Below, one piece after another: positions 49,001 through 54,049 of a stretch of DNA of 64,000 bases. Location of the stretch: the NCBI RefSeq assembly GCF_030247195.1, contig NC_080671.1, forward strand, positions 34,756,343 to 34,820,342. Reading direction: 5' to 3'. Positions within the stretch are counted from its first letter, which is position 1; every line of letters starts with the position of its first letter. Origin of the DNA: Topomyia yanbarensis (taxonomy: Eukaryota > Arthropoda > Insecta > Diptera > Culicidae). The position numbers and the translations under genes were made by a program. The notes beneath the pieces are model-generated. The model did no database searches, was not told where the DNA came from, and was given only the letters and a program-made list of their open reading frames with translations.

Positions 49001-51719
49001 GGATTACGAGATACAAGAGGTTTAAGTTTAGTCGGTTGGCTTAACAACTACTACAAAACAATCCGAATCCACCACGAGCTAGCAGGCAACGCACAGTGGT
49101 CGAAAATGCCAAAAACGTCACTAGAGGCCAAACCATTGAATTTATTCATAGTGTATCGATTGTTCGTAAGATTTTTCCCCACAATCTGATAAAAATTAAA
49201 TTGAGGCATGGCTTACTATGATTGAACTAGAAAAATTAACTTTTTATAATGACAAGGTAGAAAGTTGGTGTCTTCGACAAAGTTTTAGGAATGCTCATAA
49301 TGAAGAATTCTGTTTAACAAATTGAGCTTGTAGAACTTAATGTTATCGATTTATAAAGCGTTTTCTAAGGCAAACCCCTTAAATTTTGCCTGAGATAACA
49401 TGTGAATATATTCGATGGTTTGGCCTCTAGTGAATTAAGTTCATGTTTTTGGGGTTTCCGACCACTATGCAGCGGTGTCTTTTGATGACTCCTTCTCGAT
49501 AACAAACATTTACCCAATTTGTTGAGCAGAGTCGTTTGGTTCACAAGCCTAAGTTCAGGCCTCTGAAAAAATCTTCAAAGTTTGAGGGTTTCTGTACGTT
49601 TCTTTTAAAATAAACGTTAAAAAATCAATTTTACATTTAGATGAAACAAAGGCAGCAAAAGTTATAATATGACGGTAGGCTTCGCGAAGCTAGAAAATAT
49701 GTACATAGTTGACGAAATGGTGCTTGTGGAGAAGGAAAAACTAGCGATTGGAGACAGTCGGAAACTCGAACCGAGATTTAAAGGTCCATATCGGATTGCT
49801 TAAGTACTCAGTAACGATCGCTACCGCATTCAAGGCATCCCTGGAACTCCGCGGGAAACGACGTTGTTGGATACTGTGTATGCTGCTGCTCGTCTGAAAC
49901 CATGTTGCGCAATCGGAATACTAGACGTAAGCGACGAAGAAGGATCCAATGATGACACGGAATAAATGAACGCGGTGACTGATGAAATTATGTTAGTTTA
50001 TTAAATGATGAGGGCATCATGAACCCCGTGGTGTCAGTTTGTATACTTGAGACAGAATAAAGAAGACATGAATTGAACGGGGCATTGAATTCAACCCTGA
50101 AACTTAATGAAGAGAGTGAAGATAGCTTGGATTTTGGAGGAAGCGGGTAGTCGCGTCTAAGTCGTTGAAGAATAAAGTGTATAAATTAAATGATTTTATC
50201 CCTACGGTCAAATAAATCACTATCTTTGAGGTCGATAGTCGCGATAAGAGAAGTTTAGAACACGGGCTTCGGTTGAAAATAGCTCTTTTCCAAGGTAAAA
50301 CTTGTTTCAATCCACCTAGCGGTGTAATTGTGCCTTTCTCGATCATGAGCACTAGGATTTTATCTTTGCTTATATTACTTATGCTTTCAGATGTATATAT
50401 TACATTTTAATATACATGACAAGATAACTATATACAAGCAAAGAAATCAATATTCGAGTTATAAAGCTTTGTAAAAGATAAAGGGCAAAATTAAAAACTT
50501 GAACCATCAGAACCAGTAATCGGCGGTTTTAGACTTAGTTTGGTAGTCTTGATCAGCTGCTGGGAGAGGAAGGGTAATGTTCGTACCATGTGTAGAAAGG
50601 ATACTTGTTTTTAATCCACCTAGTGGTGCGATTTTATTTTTCTCATTATCCAAACTATGATTCTTTAGCTGGTTATATTCAATATAATTGTGCTAATACA
50701 TTTAAAGTGGGTCAGCGTTAACTTTCGTGGTAGTCAACGGTGACACACTTTAAACAATAAAAATATAATTTTTAATCAACTTAATCAGCATGAGTTCAAT
50801 GTTATTTTTATGCGATCTTATTTTGAAATGGTGTGGGAATGGATTGAGATAGAGAGGGGGCGGAGTTGTCGCACTCTTCAACCCGTATCTCCGGAACCGG
50901 CAGTCCGATCGACAAAAAATCAATAGCAGCTTATAGGAGCATTATACCTTTCCGATTAAACTAAGTTTGTGTAAATCGGTTCAGCCATCTCTGAGAAAAT
51001 TGTGTGAGTTTAAATGACACACACACATACACACACACACACATACACACACACATACATACACACAGACATTTTCCGATCTCGACGAACTGAATCGAAT
51101 GGTACATGACACTCGGCACTCCGGTCCTCGGTTAAGAAGTCGATTTTTACAGTGATTGCATAGCCTTTCTTTATGAGAAAGGCAAAAAAGCTTAACTAGT
51201 TTACCCCCAAATTTGTAAACTTGTGTTATCTGCGCTATGTCCTCACGGATCACGAGTCGCTGTAAGATGATCCAACCAAAGCCGTTTAAATTGCTGCACT
51301 GTATTCATCGCAAATTTGACCGTATCTCTTTCTCCCCCTAACAGGTGCTACAGCGTGCTTCCAGCGTACCCACGCGTACTCCCGGTGACGATCCGGAAGG
51401 TGACGGTAGCTCCGAGGGAACCATCGCCGAAGGGTCCGCGGTCGATAACGGTATCCCAGTGAAAGCTCTCCGTCACGAGCAGACCCAGAGCCAGCAGAAC
51501 TCAATCGAAAATCAGCTGGATCCACCGCTAACCCCGTCGACGACCGAGGAAAGTGTGGACAATCCGGCACACAAGAGGATCAGCTACACGGAGCCACTGC
51601 TGCGGATACAGGGTAGAGAGGTCGACATAGATTCGGTTACAGAACCGCAGCAATCCTCGTATATGATCCCTGGCGTTACACCGGTTCGGGGGCACTTCCA
51701 GTCCCAGGGGTGGTTATAG
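1540..51719 (+). CDS. Trpgamma: TRP-gamma, TRPC-type cation channel (5'-partial, 10 exons)
   Basis: The joined coding sequence (10 exons, listed individually) is 2,766 nt. Phases match at every junction, giving 921 codons and a stop. The product is the six-transmembrane, pore and C-terminal part of a plasma-membrane non-selective cation channel of the TRPC family. The order of parts is: pre-S1 segment ([19 protein letters not shown]), S1-S4, S5 ([17 protein letters not shown]), pore helix and filter region ([19 protein letters not shown]), S6 ([18 protein letters not shown]), TRP box ([10 protein letters not shown]), a proline motif ([13 protein letters not shown]), a charged helix ([20 protein letters not shown]) and a long low-complexity tail. 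From remembered family sequences, the S2 and post-S6 segments resemble Drosophila TRP-gamma more than TRP or TRPL. Introns of 28.4 and 17.9 kb are filled with TEs. The ankyrin N-terminus is missing because the window is cut. Confidence 0.93.
1825..1947 (+). CDS. Trpgamma: trpgamma exon 2 (S1 and start of S2)
   Basis: The acceptor is CCAG at 1821-1824 and the donor is GTGAGT at 1948. The split Gly codon (G/GT) joins it to the previous exon. It encodes hydrophobic S1 ([14 protein letters not shown]), the TRPC-typical [19 protein letters not shown] and the start of S2. Confidence 0.94.
2088..2231 (+). CDS. Trpgamma: trpgamma exon 3 (S2 end, loop, S3 start)
   Basis: The acceptor is CAG at 2085-2087 and the donor is GTAAGT at 2232. 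A split Phe codon (T/TT) joins it to exon 2. It encodes [15 protein letters not shown], a variable loop, and [14 protein letters not shown] at the start of the next membrane segment. Confidence 0.93.
2575..2714 (+). CDS. Trpgamma: trpgamma exon 4 (S3-S4 region)
   Basis: The acceptor ATAG at 2571-2574 gives a split Gly codon (G/GA). The donor is GTGAGT at 2715. It encodes [20 protein letters not shown] and then the membrane segment [20 protein letters not shown], ending in phase 0 after SYFE. The next exon is 28.4 kb away. Confidence 0.93.
3662..3912. mobile_element. MITE of the GGGACCATCCATAAATKACG type
   Basis: The left end reads GGGGACCATTCATAAATTAC. The right end is its approximate inverse (TTACGTAATTTATGATTAAT). 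The interior has C-rich and G-rich runs. The same family recurs at 46175-46521. Confidence 0.6.
3925..4003. repeat. (AT)n microsatellite
   Basis: About 79 bp of nearly perfect TA dinucleotides. The Tyr/Ile ORFs on both strands over it are artefacts. Confidence 0.95.
4058..4196 (+). mobile_element. Diverged tRNA-derived SINE (5'-truncated or decayed)
   Basis: It contains a B-box-like CTGGGTTCGATTCCCA, then the family body with a CTAACCGGAA segment, a GCAAATGACC segment and the tail TATGATCGAAAC. These align with the better copies at 14155 and 42574. The A-box half is poorly preserved. Confidence 0.65.
4662..5468 (+). pseudogene. LINE ORF1 (gag-like) relic with CCHC knuckle
   Basis: Coding-like pieces in shifting frames (about 4700-4850, 4850-4942 and 4942-5430) line up as one ORF1-like protein. 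The pieces include [20 protein letters not shown], an RRM-like stretch with [20 protein letters not shown], and a zinc knuckle [14 protein letters not shown] (C-x2-C-x4-H-x4-C). The tail is Thr/Ser/Lys-rich. ORF1 proteins of this kind bind the RNA of non-LTR retrotransposons. At least two frame disruptions are present. Immediately downstream the sequence switches at about 5470 to an unrelated repeat, so ORF2 is missing here. Confidence 0.65.
5470..5694 (-). repeat. Left half of an ACTCG-rich repeat
   Basis: GC-rich sequence with recurrent ACTCG/CACTCG motifs and a GCAACACTGGTT end (read on -). It appears to continue at 9703-9850, on the other side of the 4-kb element. A similar tract precedes the SINE near 13740-14140. 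The class is unknown. Confidence 0.4.
6940..7345 (+). pseudogene. LINE ORF2 C-terminal relic (RTE-like)
   Basis: A broken frame contains [49 protein letters not shown] and [18 protein letters not shown]. This matches the order seen after the reverse transcriptase in RTE-like LINEs (EFVYLGS..., a loading region with LRNQLRSR, LIRPVVLYGHETWTL, GHVARL). Many substitutions and at least one shift are present, so it is a dead fragment. A relative is seen at 59095-60440. Confidence 0.6.
8610..8910 (+). pseudogene. LINE ORF2 C-terminal relic with CGxxYxDIEHVVW motif
   Basis: [20 protein letters not shown] followed by HVVWS, then a decayed tail ([20 protein letters not shown]). It is the same family as the interrupted copy at 23655-23970. 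The conserved Cys/His tail of Jockey-group ORF2 proteins is recognisable, but the second Cys of the usual C-x-C is Tyr here. Confidence 0.6.
9217..9342. mobile_element. TACGCGG MITE, copy 1
   Basis: It starts CACTCAGGTTTTTTTACGCG and ends with CTGAGTG. The interior is a string of TTTACGCGG units separated by T-runs and GAAATTTACGCGG. Sister copies are at 36523-36708 and 44900-45016. Confidence 0.75.
9393..9505. mobile_element. TTAA-flanked mini-MITE (CCCTCCGGCACTCGCG)
   Basis: TTAA at 9393-9396 and 9502-9505 bracket a 105-bp unit whose ends are inverted copies of CCCTCCGGCACTCGCG. TTAA duplication plus CCCT termini is the piggyBac-type signature. A relative is at 12750-12866. Confidence 0.75.
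9978..10172. mobile_element. Decayed copy of the TAA MITE
   Basis: It shares long stretches with 36761-36995, including ATGCAGTTAAATGGAGG, ATTCACACACAACATCAAC and TTTGACGTACGG. The termini are eroded. Confidence 0.65.
11378..12736. repeat. Pair of short dispersed direct repeats
   Basis: About 45 bp at 11378-11425 and 12693-12736 share CAAACCCATTA, then a variable segment, then GGAATATGT or AGAATATGT. The intervening sequence is AT-rich with no recognised gene. Confidence 0.45.
12750..12866. mobile_element. TTAA-flanked mini-MITE, second copy
   Basis: TTAA at 12750-12753 and 12863-12866 flank a unit with inverted ends CCCTCCGGAAGTCGCGC. It has the same size class and the same CCCTCCGG start as the 9393 copy. 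Confidence 0.75.
13740..14140 (+). repeat. ACTCG-type GC-rich repeat upstream of SINE
   Basis: The sequence is rich in CTCGC/ACTCG words and ends in TAGCAACACTGGTTAGAAC, similar to the inverse of 5470-5490. After the SINE insertion, an open stretch (14332-14480) encodes a charged peptide that includes [20 protein letters not shown]. It could be the start of a LINE ORF1. The class is uncertain. Confidence 0.35.
14155..14317 (+). mobile_element. tRNA-derived SINE, well-preserved copy
   Basis: The 5' end is tRNA-like (GGGGTGGGCGTAGCGTAGTT, A-box-like) with an exact B box GGTTCGAGTCC at 14208-14218. A non-tRNA body (CTAACCCGAAGAGGCGAATG) and an A-rich tail follow. A perfect 14-bp target duplication AACCTCTGATCGTG lies at 14141-14154 and 14318-14331. 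RNA polymerase III transcription is expected of the family. Confidence 0.92.
18157..18202. repeat. Perfect 18-bp hairpin
   Basis: AATTAACCACCAAACATC is followed by a 10-nt loop and its exact inverse complement. No mismatches were seen. Confidence 0.9.
18380..20600. mobile_element. 2.2-kb palindrome (foldback element)
   Basis: Two arms of about 1.1 kb meet near 19490 with little spacer. For example, GTCGCATTTCTCCATCAACA (19348 on) recurs inverted around 19617-19636, and ACACTGAAAAAAATGTTGTC (18656 on) recurs inverted near 20317-20336. Similarity decays outward. The identical peptide shadows on opposite strands reflect the symmetry, not genes. It could be a MITE or a head-to-head duplication. 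Confidence 0.85.
20853..21060 (+). repeat. GGGTCGGGT/GGGTACGGG G-rich tandem tract
   Basis: Many GGG runs are separated by 2-3 bases on the + strand, in an otherwise AT-rich region. A shorter relative occurs at 17787-17801. It fits the pattern of G-quadruplex-forming DNA. Confidence 0.85.
23655..23970 (-). pseudogene. LINE ORF2 C-terminus, 3' piece of interrupted copy
   Basis: On -, it reads [11 protein letters not shown], then [17 protein letters not shown] (Cys/His tail motif), then a decayed tail ([20 protein letters not shown]). The upstream codons (RDFFNHY) lie at 30882-30905, beyond the inserted transposon. It is a Jockey-group non-LTR relic. Confidence 0.75.
24462..26580 (+). pseudogene. 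Folliculin-interacting protein (FNIP) copy, decayed
   Basis: FNIP proteins bind folliculin and AMPK at the lysosome and act in mTORC1 signalling. Blocks in order are: [20 protein letters not shown] then [10 protein letters not shown] (24462 on); [20 protein letters not shown]; a Ser-rich open stretch (24801-24980); [17 protein letters not shown] (25430 region); [80 protein letters not shown] (25997 on); and [15 protein letters not shown]. They fall in different frames with several stops (e.g. TGA after SLKVH), so the copy is dead as a whole. Gaps between blocks may be retained introns, which would mean capture as DNA rather than as cDNA, but splice sites are not certain. Confidence 0.82.
26907..28270 (+). 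mobile_element. Dispersed repeat with GCCTTTCTC ends, nested in the Pack element
   Basis: It begins GCCTTTCTCAATAGAAAGG and ends near GCACAATTGCACCGCTAGGT then GGATTAAAG. The interior repeats a module with CCGACTTCCGGTTCCGG and ACAAACTTAGTCCCAAATGA at least twice, and includes a (GT)n run at 27018-27085. Inverted relatives are at 50306-51183. No ORF of substance is present. The superfamily is unknown. Confidence 0.7.
28360..30370 (-). pseudogene. CC2D2A-like (ciliary transition-zone protein) copy, decayed
   Basis: Read on -, the blocks are: [32 protein letters not shown] with [57 protein letters not shown]; and [20 protein letters not shown] then [20 protein letters not shown]. The last block has the CC2D2A pattern of TRE, WNPxxG, DTFCPL and DNVWFNIQ. 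Trp codons are changed to stops at 28453-28455 (TAG) and 28387-28389 (TGA), so the copy is dead. The family call rests on recalled motifs. CC2D2A acts at the base of cilia in the MKS complex. Confidence 0.6.
29730..29866. mobile_element. Small MITE (TTGTTCCAG ends)
   Basis: The termini are inverted: CTGTTCCAGGAGAAACTGG on the left and, read inverse from the right, TTGTTCCAGTACAAGGAAAT. The interior is self-complementary around CTCCGGAGT and AGGAGCAA. It lies between coding-like blocks of the CC2D2A-like copy. Confidence 0.6.
30882..30960 (-). pseudogene. LINE ORF2 piece, 5' side of the interruption
   Basis: On -, the codons around [20 protein letters not shown] (one shift needed near the start) run into NHY at the transposon junction. 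They connect in frame to 23970. The copy ends by about 30960 and so is 5'-truncated. Confidence 0.6.
31145..31413 (+). CDS. Trpgamma: trpgamma exon 5 (S4-S5)
   Basis: The acceptor is CCCCAG before 31145 and the donor is GTAGGT at 31414, ending with two bases of a Trp codon. It encodes [40 protein letters not shown] and the S5 segment [17 protein letters not shown]. These are among the best-conserved parts of insect TRPCs. Confidence 0.95.
31470..31583 (+). CDS. Trpgamma: trpgamma exon 6 (outer turret)
   Basis: The acceptor is TTGTAG and the donor is GTAAGT at 31584. TG/G completes the Trp of [15 protein letters not shown]. The rest encodes the variable extracellular turret before the pore, with two cysteines, and ends in WRRFA plus two bases of an Asn codon. 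Confidence 0.93.
31641..31836 (+). CDS. Trpgamma: trpgamma exon 7 (pore and S6)
   Basis: The acceptor is CAACAG at 31635-31640 and the donor is GTAGAC at 31837. It encodes the pore helix and filter ([20 protein letters not shown]), [20 protein letters not shown] and S6 ([18 protein letters not shown]), ending at SYQLIS in phase 0. Confidence 0.95.
31902..32096 (+). CDS. Trpgamma: trpgamma exon 8 (TRP box)
   Basis: The acceptor is TTTCAG and the donor is GTGAGT at 32097; the preceding intron is only 65 bp. It encodes [20 protein letters not shown], which contains the EWKFAR TRP box, then the proline motif [13 protein letters not shown] and a basic stretch. Confidence 0.95.
32352..33449 (+). 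CDS. Trpgamma: trpgamma exon 9 (long C-terminal exon, His-rich)
   Basis: The acceptor is TTTTAG and the donor is GTGAGT at 33450; the exon is 366 codons in phase 0. It starts [20 protein letters not shown] and continues with the conserved helix that includes [20 protein letters not shown]. The last two thirds are low complexity, with Ser/Pro-rich stretches and a His/Gln run encoded by CAT/CAC repeats near 33190-33255. This tail is probably disordered. Confidence 0.93.
34300..34357. repeat. Tandem CCCGTAACGATAAGA repeat (3 units)
   Basis: Three head-to-tail units of CCCGTAACGATAAG, followed by A-rich spacers of differing length (AAAAAAT, AT, AAAAAAC). Confidence 0.85.
34866..36321. mobile_element. 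hAT-type element, 1.46 kb
   Basis: A perfect 8-bp duplication CTCATGAT flanks it (34858-34865 and 36322-36329). The ends are TAGAGCTTCC and GGAAGCTCTA. Multiple TCCCGGGA and CCCGGGAAT palindromes lie just inside both ends. The interior ORFs are short and broken and no transposase motif could be confirmed. TSD length and TAG-type ends support the hAT superfamily. Confidence 0.82.
36523..36708. mobile_element. TACGCGG MITE, copy 2
   Basis: It starts CACTCAAGTTTTTTTACGCG and ends GCGGTAGTG, with TA on both sides (36521-36522 and 36709-36710). Copy B has the unoccupied site (GACATATAGAAC read on -), which fixes the borders. Confidence 0.85.
36761..36995. mobile_element. TAA MITE with long perfect TIRs
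   Basis: AGTACGATTCAGACGATACA and its inverse bound 235 bp. TAA lies at 36758-36760 and 36996-36998. TIR similarity continues through TCAGCTTCCGTCAACGTCAA. The empty site GACATCATAATGCATACCGG is present in copy B (inverted). It looks like a PIF/Harbinger-like MITE. A second, decayed copy is at 9978-10172. Confidence 0.88.
37146..38040. mobile_element. MITE with AGGGGAACATGGGGAGACTT ends (copy in A)
   Basis: The terminal 25 bp are inverted (right end read inverse: AAGGGAACATGGGGAGACTT). The interior is AT-rich with repeated GGGGAGACTTGACCAAG words. It is present at the equivalent place in copy B (42806-43712), so it predates their duplication. Confidence 0.8.
38629..39155. mobile_element. TTAA (piggyBac-like) element, complete
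   Basis: TTAA at 38629-38632 and 39152-39155. The termini are CCCTTTCATGCCCAAC and, inverted, CCCATTCATGCCCATG. It is 519 bp between the duplications and has no transposase. The left half matches the inverse of 21140-21498. Confidence 0.82.
39691..39809. mobile_element. GC-rich hAT-type MITE (119 bp)
   Basis: A perfect 8-bp duplication GTGTGAAC lies at 39683-39690 and 39810-39817. The ends TAGAGGTGTGCGCC and GGCGCACTCCTCTA are near-perfect inverses. The interior has GCCGCCGCGCCGA and its inverse. It is strikingly GC-rich against an AT-rich background. Confidence 0.88.
41556..42110 (-). pseudogene. LINE ORF2 linker relic (between endonuclease and RT)
   Basis: On -, [28 protein letters not shown] and [20 protein letters not shown] appear in neighbouring frames. 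This is the order of the segment before the reverse transcriptase in RTE-like LINEs (NETRKFYxxVNxxRKGY, VxxRWKQYFDEHL). It is cut off by the end of copy B at about 42120. Confidence 0.55.
42574..42737 (+). mobile_element. tRNA-derived SINE, copy in B
   Basis: GGGGTGGCGTAGCGTAGTTG start, B-box-like GGTTTGAGTCC, the same body as 14155-14317, and an A-rich tail. The target duplication AAAAATATTTAAAATG lies at 42558-42573 and 42737-42752. The unoccupied site is visible in copy A near 38092-38110 (inverted). Confidence 0.93.
42806..43712. mobile_element. MITE with AGGGGAACATGGGGAGACTT ends (copy in B)
   Basis: This is the inverse counterpart of 37146-38040, with the same 25-bp inverted ends. A few small differences separate the copies. 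Confidence 0.8.
44900..45016. mobile_element. TACGCGG MITE, copy 3
   Basis: 117 bp flanked by TA (44898-44899 and 45017-45018). It starts CACTCAGGTTTTTTTACGCG and ends CGTGAAAAATCTGAGTG, giving clear inverted ends. Confidence 0.88.
46175..46521. mobile_element. GGGACCATCCATAAAT MITE
   Basis: The ends are AGGGACCATCCATAAATGAC and, inverted, AGGGATGATCCATAAATGAC, each running into GTAGCA. The interior has long G runs and several GCTACGT words. It is the sister of 3662-3912. Confidence 0.82.
46845..48153. mobile_element. TA-flanked element with GGGGAATTRTGG ends
   Basis: The left end is GGGGAATTGTGGGAAAAACC then GACACCC. The right end, inverted, is GGGGAATTATGGTTAAAACC then GACACC. TA lies on both sides and is shared with the end of copy B. 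Internal copies of GGTAAAACCGACACCC occur near 47197-47232 and 47925-47960. It is 1.3 kb, AT-rich, with no transposase. Confidence 0.75.
48215..48255. repeat. Facing G11 and C13 homopolymer runs
   Basis: G11 at about 48215-48225 and C13 at about 48243-48255 are separated by a short loop that includes GGGGGTTCAAA. They are preceded by CCCGTGCGCACGG. It can fold into a GC hairpin. Confidence 0.85.
49706..49965 (+). pseudogene. Ty3/gypsy integrase C-terminus relic
   Basis: The frame gives [20 protein letters not shown], then RFKGPYRIA, a stop, then [13 protein letters not shown] and a Tyr-Ala-Ala-x-Leu-Lys-Pro ending. The [10 protein letters not shown]...VLxNDRYxV pattern is typical of the end of gypsy-type pol. 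No protease, RT or clear LTR pair is visible nearby, so it is an isolated fragment. Confidence 0.65.
50306..51183 (-). mobile_element. Dispersed repeat family of 26907-28270, two partial copies
   Basis: Inverted ends TCCACCTAGCGGTGTAATTG at 50309 and TTAATCCACCTAGTGGTG at 50611 each begin a copy. The second extends through TCTCCGGAACCGG and a (CA)n run at 51018-51070 to CCTTTCTTTATGAGAAAGGC near 51183. The organisation is the same as in the nested copy in the Pack element. Confidence 0.65.
51345..51719 (+). CDS. Trpgamma: trpgamma terminal exon with stop
   Basis: The acceptor is CTAACAG at 51338-51344. It has 124 codons then TAG at 51717-51719. The sequence is acidic and Ser/Pro-rich and ends SQGWL. 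It joins exon 9 in phase 0. Assignment to the same gene rests on the open frame, the clean acceptor, the high coding-like GC content and the lack of any start-proximal features. The last three residues, Gly-Trp-Leu, match the C-terminal motif described for Drosophila TRP in INAD anchoring. Confidence 0.8.
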   Translation: MLQRASSVPTRTPGDDPEGDGSSEGTIAEGSAVDNGIPVKALRHEQTQSQQNSIENQLDPPLTPSTTEESVDNPAHKRISYTEPLLRIQGREVDIDSVTEPQQSSYMIPGVTPVRGHFQSQGWL

Positions 51720-53310
51720 GGACCGTTTGGCAGGACGGGATTTTGTACATATTGGCTGCTTCGAGCAGGAACTATCTAGTCGTTTTGTAAGGGTAGGGTA
51801 AAGGGAGGTAAACAAGCTAACTGCCATCTTCAAAACAGGACATTCTCCGCAGTAACCAAAAAAAATGGTTGAAGGAGAGCATAATCGGATGTAAACTTAT
51901 TGAAAGCAAAATTCTAAACCAATTGGAAGGGTTACGTTTCGGTGGTCAAACAATAGAAGCTATGTTTTTTGGTTATGTAGTTTTGTTCGTTATGGAGGCC
52001 TGAAAACGGTATGTTGTTAAACGACTATTTGAATGTGATTATTAGTTTAGATGTTATACAAGAAAAGAGTACTCCTGGAATACTTAAACAAAATGGGAAT
52101 TGTGCGCAACACACTTAATTGAACGAGTGAAGCCCGTTCGGTGTAGATAATAAGAGCGGACTAAAGCTACACTTCATTCACCAAACTCTATGTAGAAAGC
52201 CTATCCAAAAAAACTATGGATTTTAGTCAAACTTAGATATTTCAATTACACTAGCAAGATGAGATTACTATTTTAAGTAACAAACCACTAAGGGACCACG
52301 TCTCTTAGAACCACTAGATAAAATTGAGAAAGAGAAAACAATATCAAGTTACATCAACCAAAGATATGATGTTAAATTTTATTAACCACAAGCTGTTTCG
52401 TACTACAACCTGCACTGCGAGTATTTACCAATGAATGCTTGAAAATGTGACGAAACCAACCCATTTTTCTATAATATATGTAATTAAGCATATATCACAA
52501 AACAACACACATAATAAAAGTATACCAACATTTCAGAGCAGAGTTAACTCATACACACCAAAGCTATTGTAGAGCTCCCCCCTGTTGAATAACACATAAC
52601 ATTGAAAGCATTAACAGATATTTAATAGAAAGAAATAGCACAAATCACCGGTAAACACACACACACACACACACAAAATACTGAGGAACAATCCCCAGCT
52701 AACGATGCGAAGAAAACAAAGGAGGCCTTATTATTGATGAAGACAGTTAATAAATGTTAGCAAAGAATTACTATATCTCGTTCGCGGCAAGGTAGGCTGT
52801 GCATTTAGAGCAGTCAGTTGGATACTTAATAGAAGGGGTCGATTTGATAATGACAACATTAGTGGGATAGTTTTGGAAGGTAGAACACGACGAAAACGAA
52901 ATCGATCGAACTAGTCGATGTCTACGTCTAGTCAGATGAAGCGGAAGTATTTAACCATTTTGAAACAAAACATGTCGTACCGTTCGCAACGGTACGTCAA
53001 CACGGGTTGAGGAGGCTAAACGTCTCAAACTAGAAGCAACAAGAATTTACCTAAAAAAAAAGATGAAAACAACTATGTGAACATTACTACTAGCAGAGAT
53101 TTCCAGTAGACAATTTGTTAGAGCTAATGGATATAAAGTAAATCCTAACATAAGCACACTAAATTTAGAATCTGTCACCGTAAATTCCAGTCATTAGTTA
53201 CGAAGATTATATGAAATATGAAAAAAACAGTATGGAATTAAATGGAGGATGTTTTTGAGAAATGGAACTAAAAGGAATAAAAATAGACGAAAACGGTGTT
53301 GGTTTAAATA
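51720..53310 (+). other. Trpgamma: Probable trpgamma 3' UTR
   Basis: Noncoding, AT-rich sequence follows the stop. AATAAA-type signals occur near 52512 and 53276 and TAAATAAA near 53306, so several polyadenylation sites are possible. An (AC)n run lies near 52652-52675. It is unusually free of TE relics compared with the introns. The 3' end is inferred only. Confidence 0.5.
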
Positions 53311-53329
53311 AACTATTCTTATAGAGAAA

Positions 53330-53935
53330 TACTTGTGTGGAGCTCACCTGTCAATTCCTGTTCCTGGGGTAGGCAAGGGGTTTTTGGTTCAGATGGAAAT
53401 AAAACAAATGCGGTTTTGCTTAGCCTTTCCTATTGGCGAGAAGCAACAAAAGGTAGGTAAGGCAACCAACCCGATTCTGACCTCTACATATTTGCGGCCC
53501 TTATCATCCTCCACTGTCAAATTTGTTTCGTTTGATGGAGGCAATTATATTCTTTGGGTTAGTTTTATATCTCAAATTCATCTCCAATTGGTTCAGATGG
53601 GCCAAAATTCAGAGTTGTAAAGTATCATTGAAATGATTTATAATTCCACGATTGCCAAGAGAACCAGATAGTAGTGATGCGTTTAAAAATTAGATTTATA
53701 CATTTTTTTAACTTCCAGCTTTACAGCGACCTACTCGGATAGCCTCCGACGGTGAACTCACCCTACTCCGACTGAGAATTCCATTACGGAAGAATTTCTC
53801 CCGAAACCGATACTCGCTTTCTTTTGCCATTTAGCTCCTTCTATCCTATTCCGACTGAGAGCTCCCCGACTGCGGAATTCCTCTCGGTACCGCTGCCAGT
53901 TTCGTGAGCGAACTAGCTCCCAGCTTTGTCACGAT
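53330..53935 (+). repeat. Post-gene spacer and ACTCCGAC-type repeat
   Basis: 53330-53700 shows no feature I recognise. 53710-53935 has TACTCCGACTGAGA and AATTTCTCCCGAAACCGAT, which resemble 55245-55320 on the far side of the mariner-type relic. The two may be halves of one repeat. Confidence 0.35.
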
Positions 53936-54049
53936 ATAACGGGTGTTCAATAAAAATGAGAATTTTTTCAGTCATGAATGAGAAATGAAAAAAAAAATCA
54001 GCGGGTTCAGTTTTTTTTATTAAAAACATAATGCTTATTCTTCAAAAAA

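Larger units (their letters stand above)
33450..51344 (+). other. 17.9-kb trpgamma intron filled with TEs
   Basis: It is bounded by donor GTGAGT and acceptor CTAACAG, phase 0 on both sides. It holds two pogo-like elements, hAT-type, TTAA and SINE insertions and LINE/LTR relics (listed separately). Stretches where I recognise nothing are 33450-34290, 34360-34850, 39820-41550 and 48260-49700. Confidence 0.85.
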
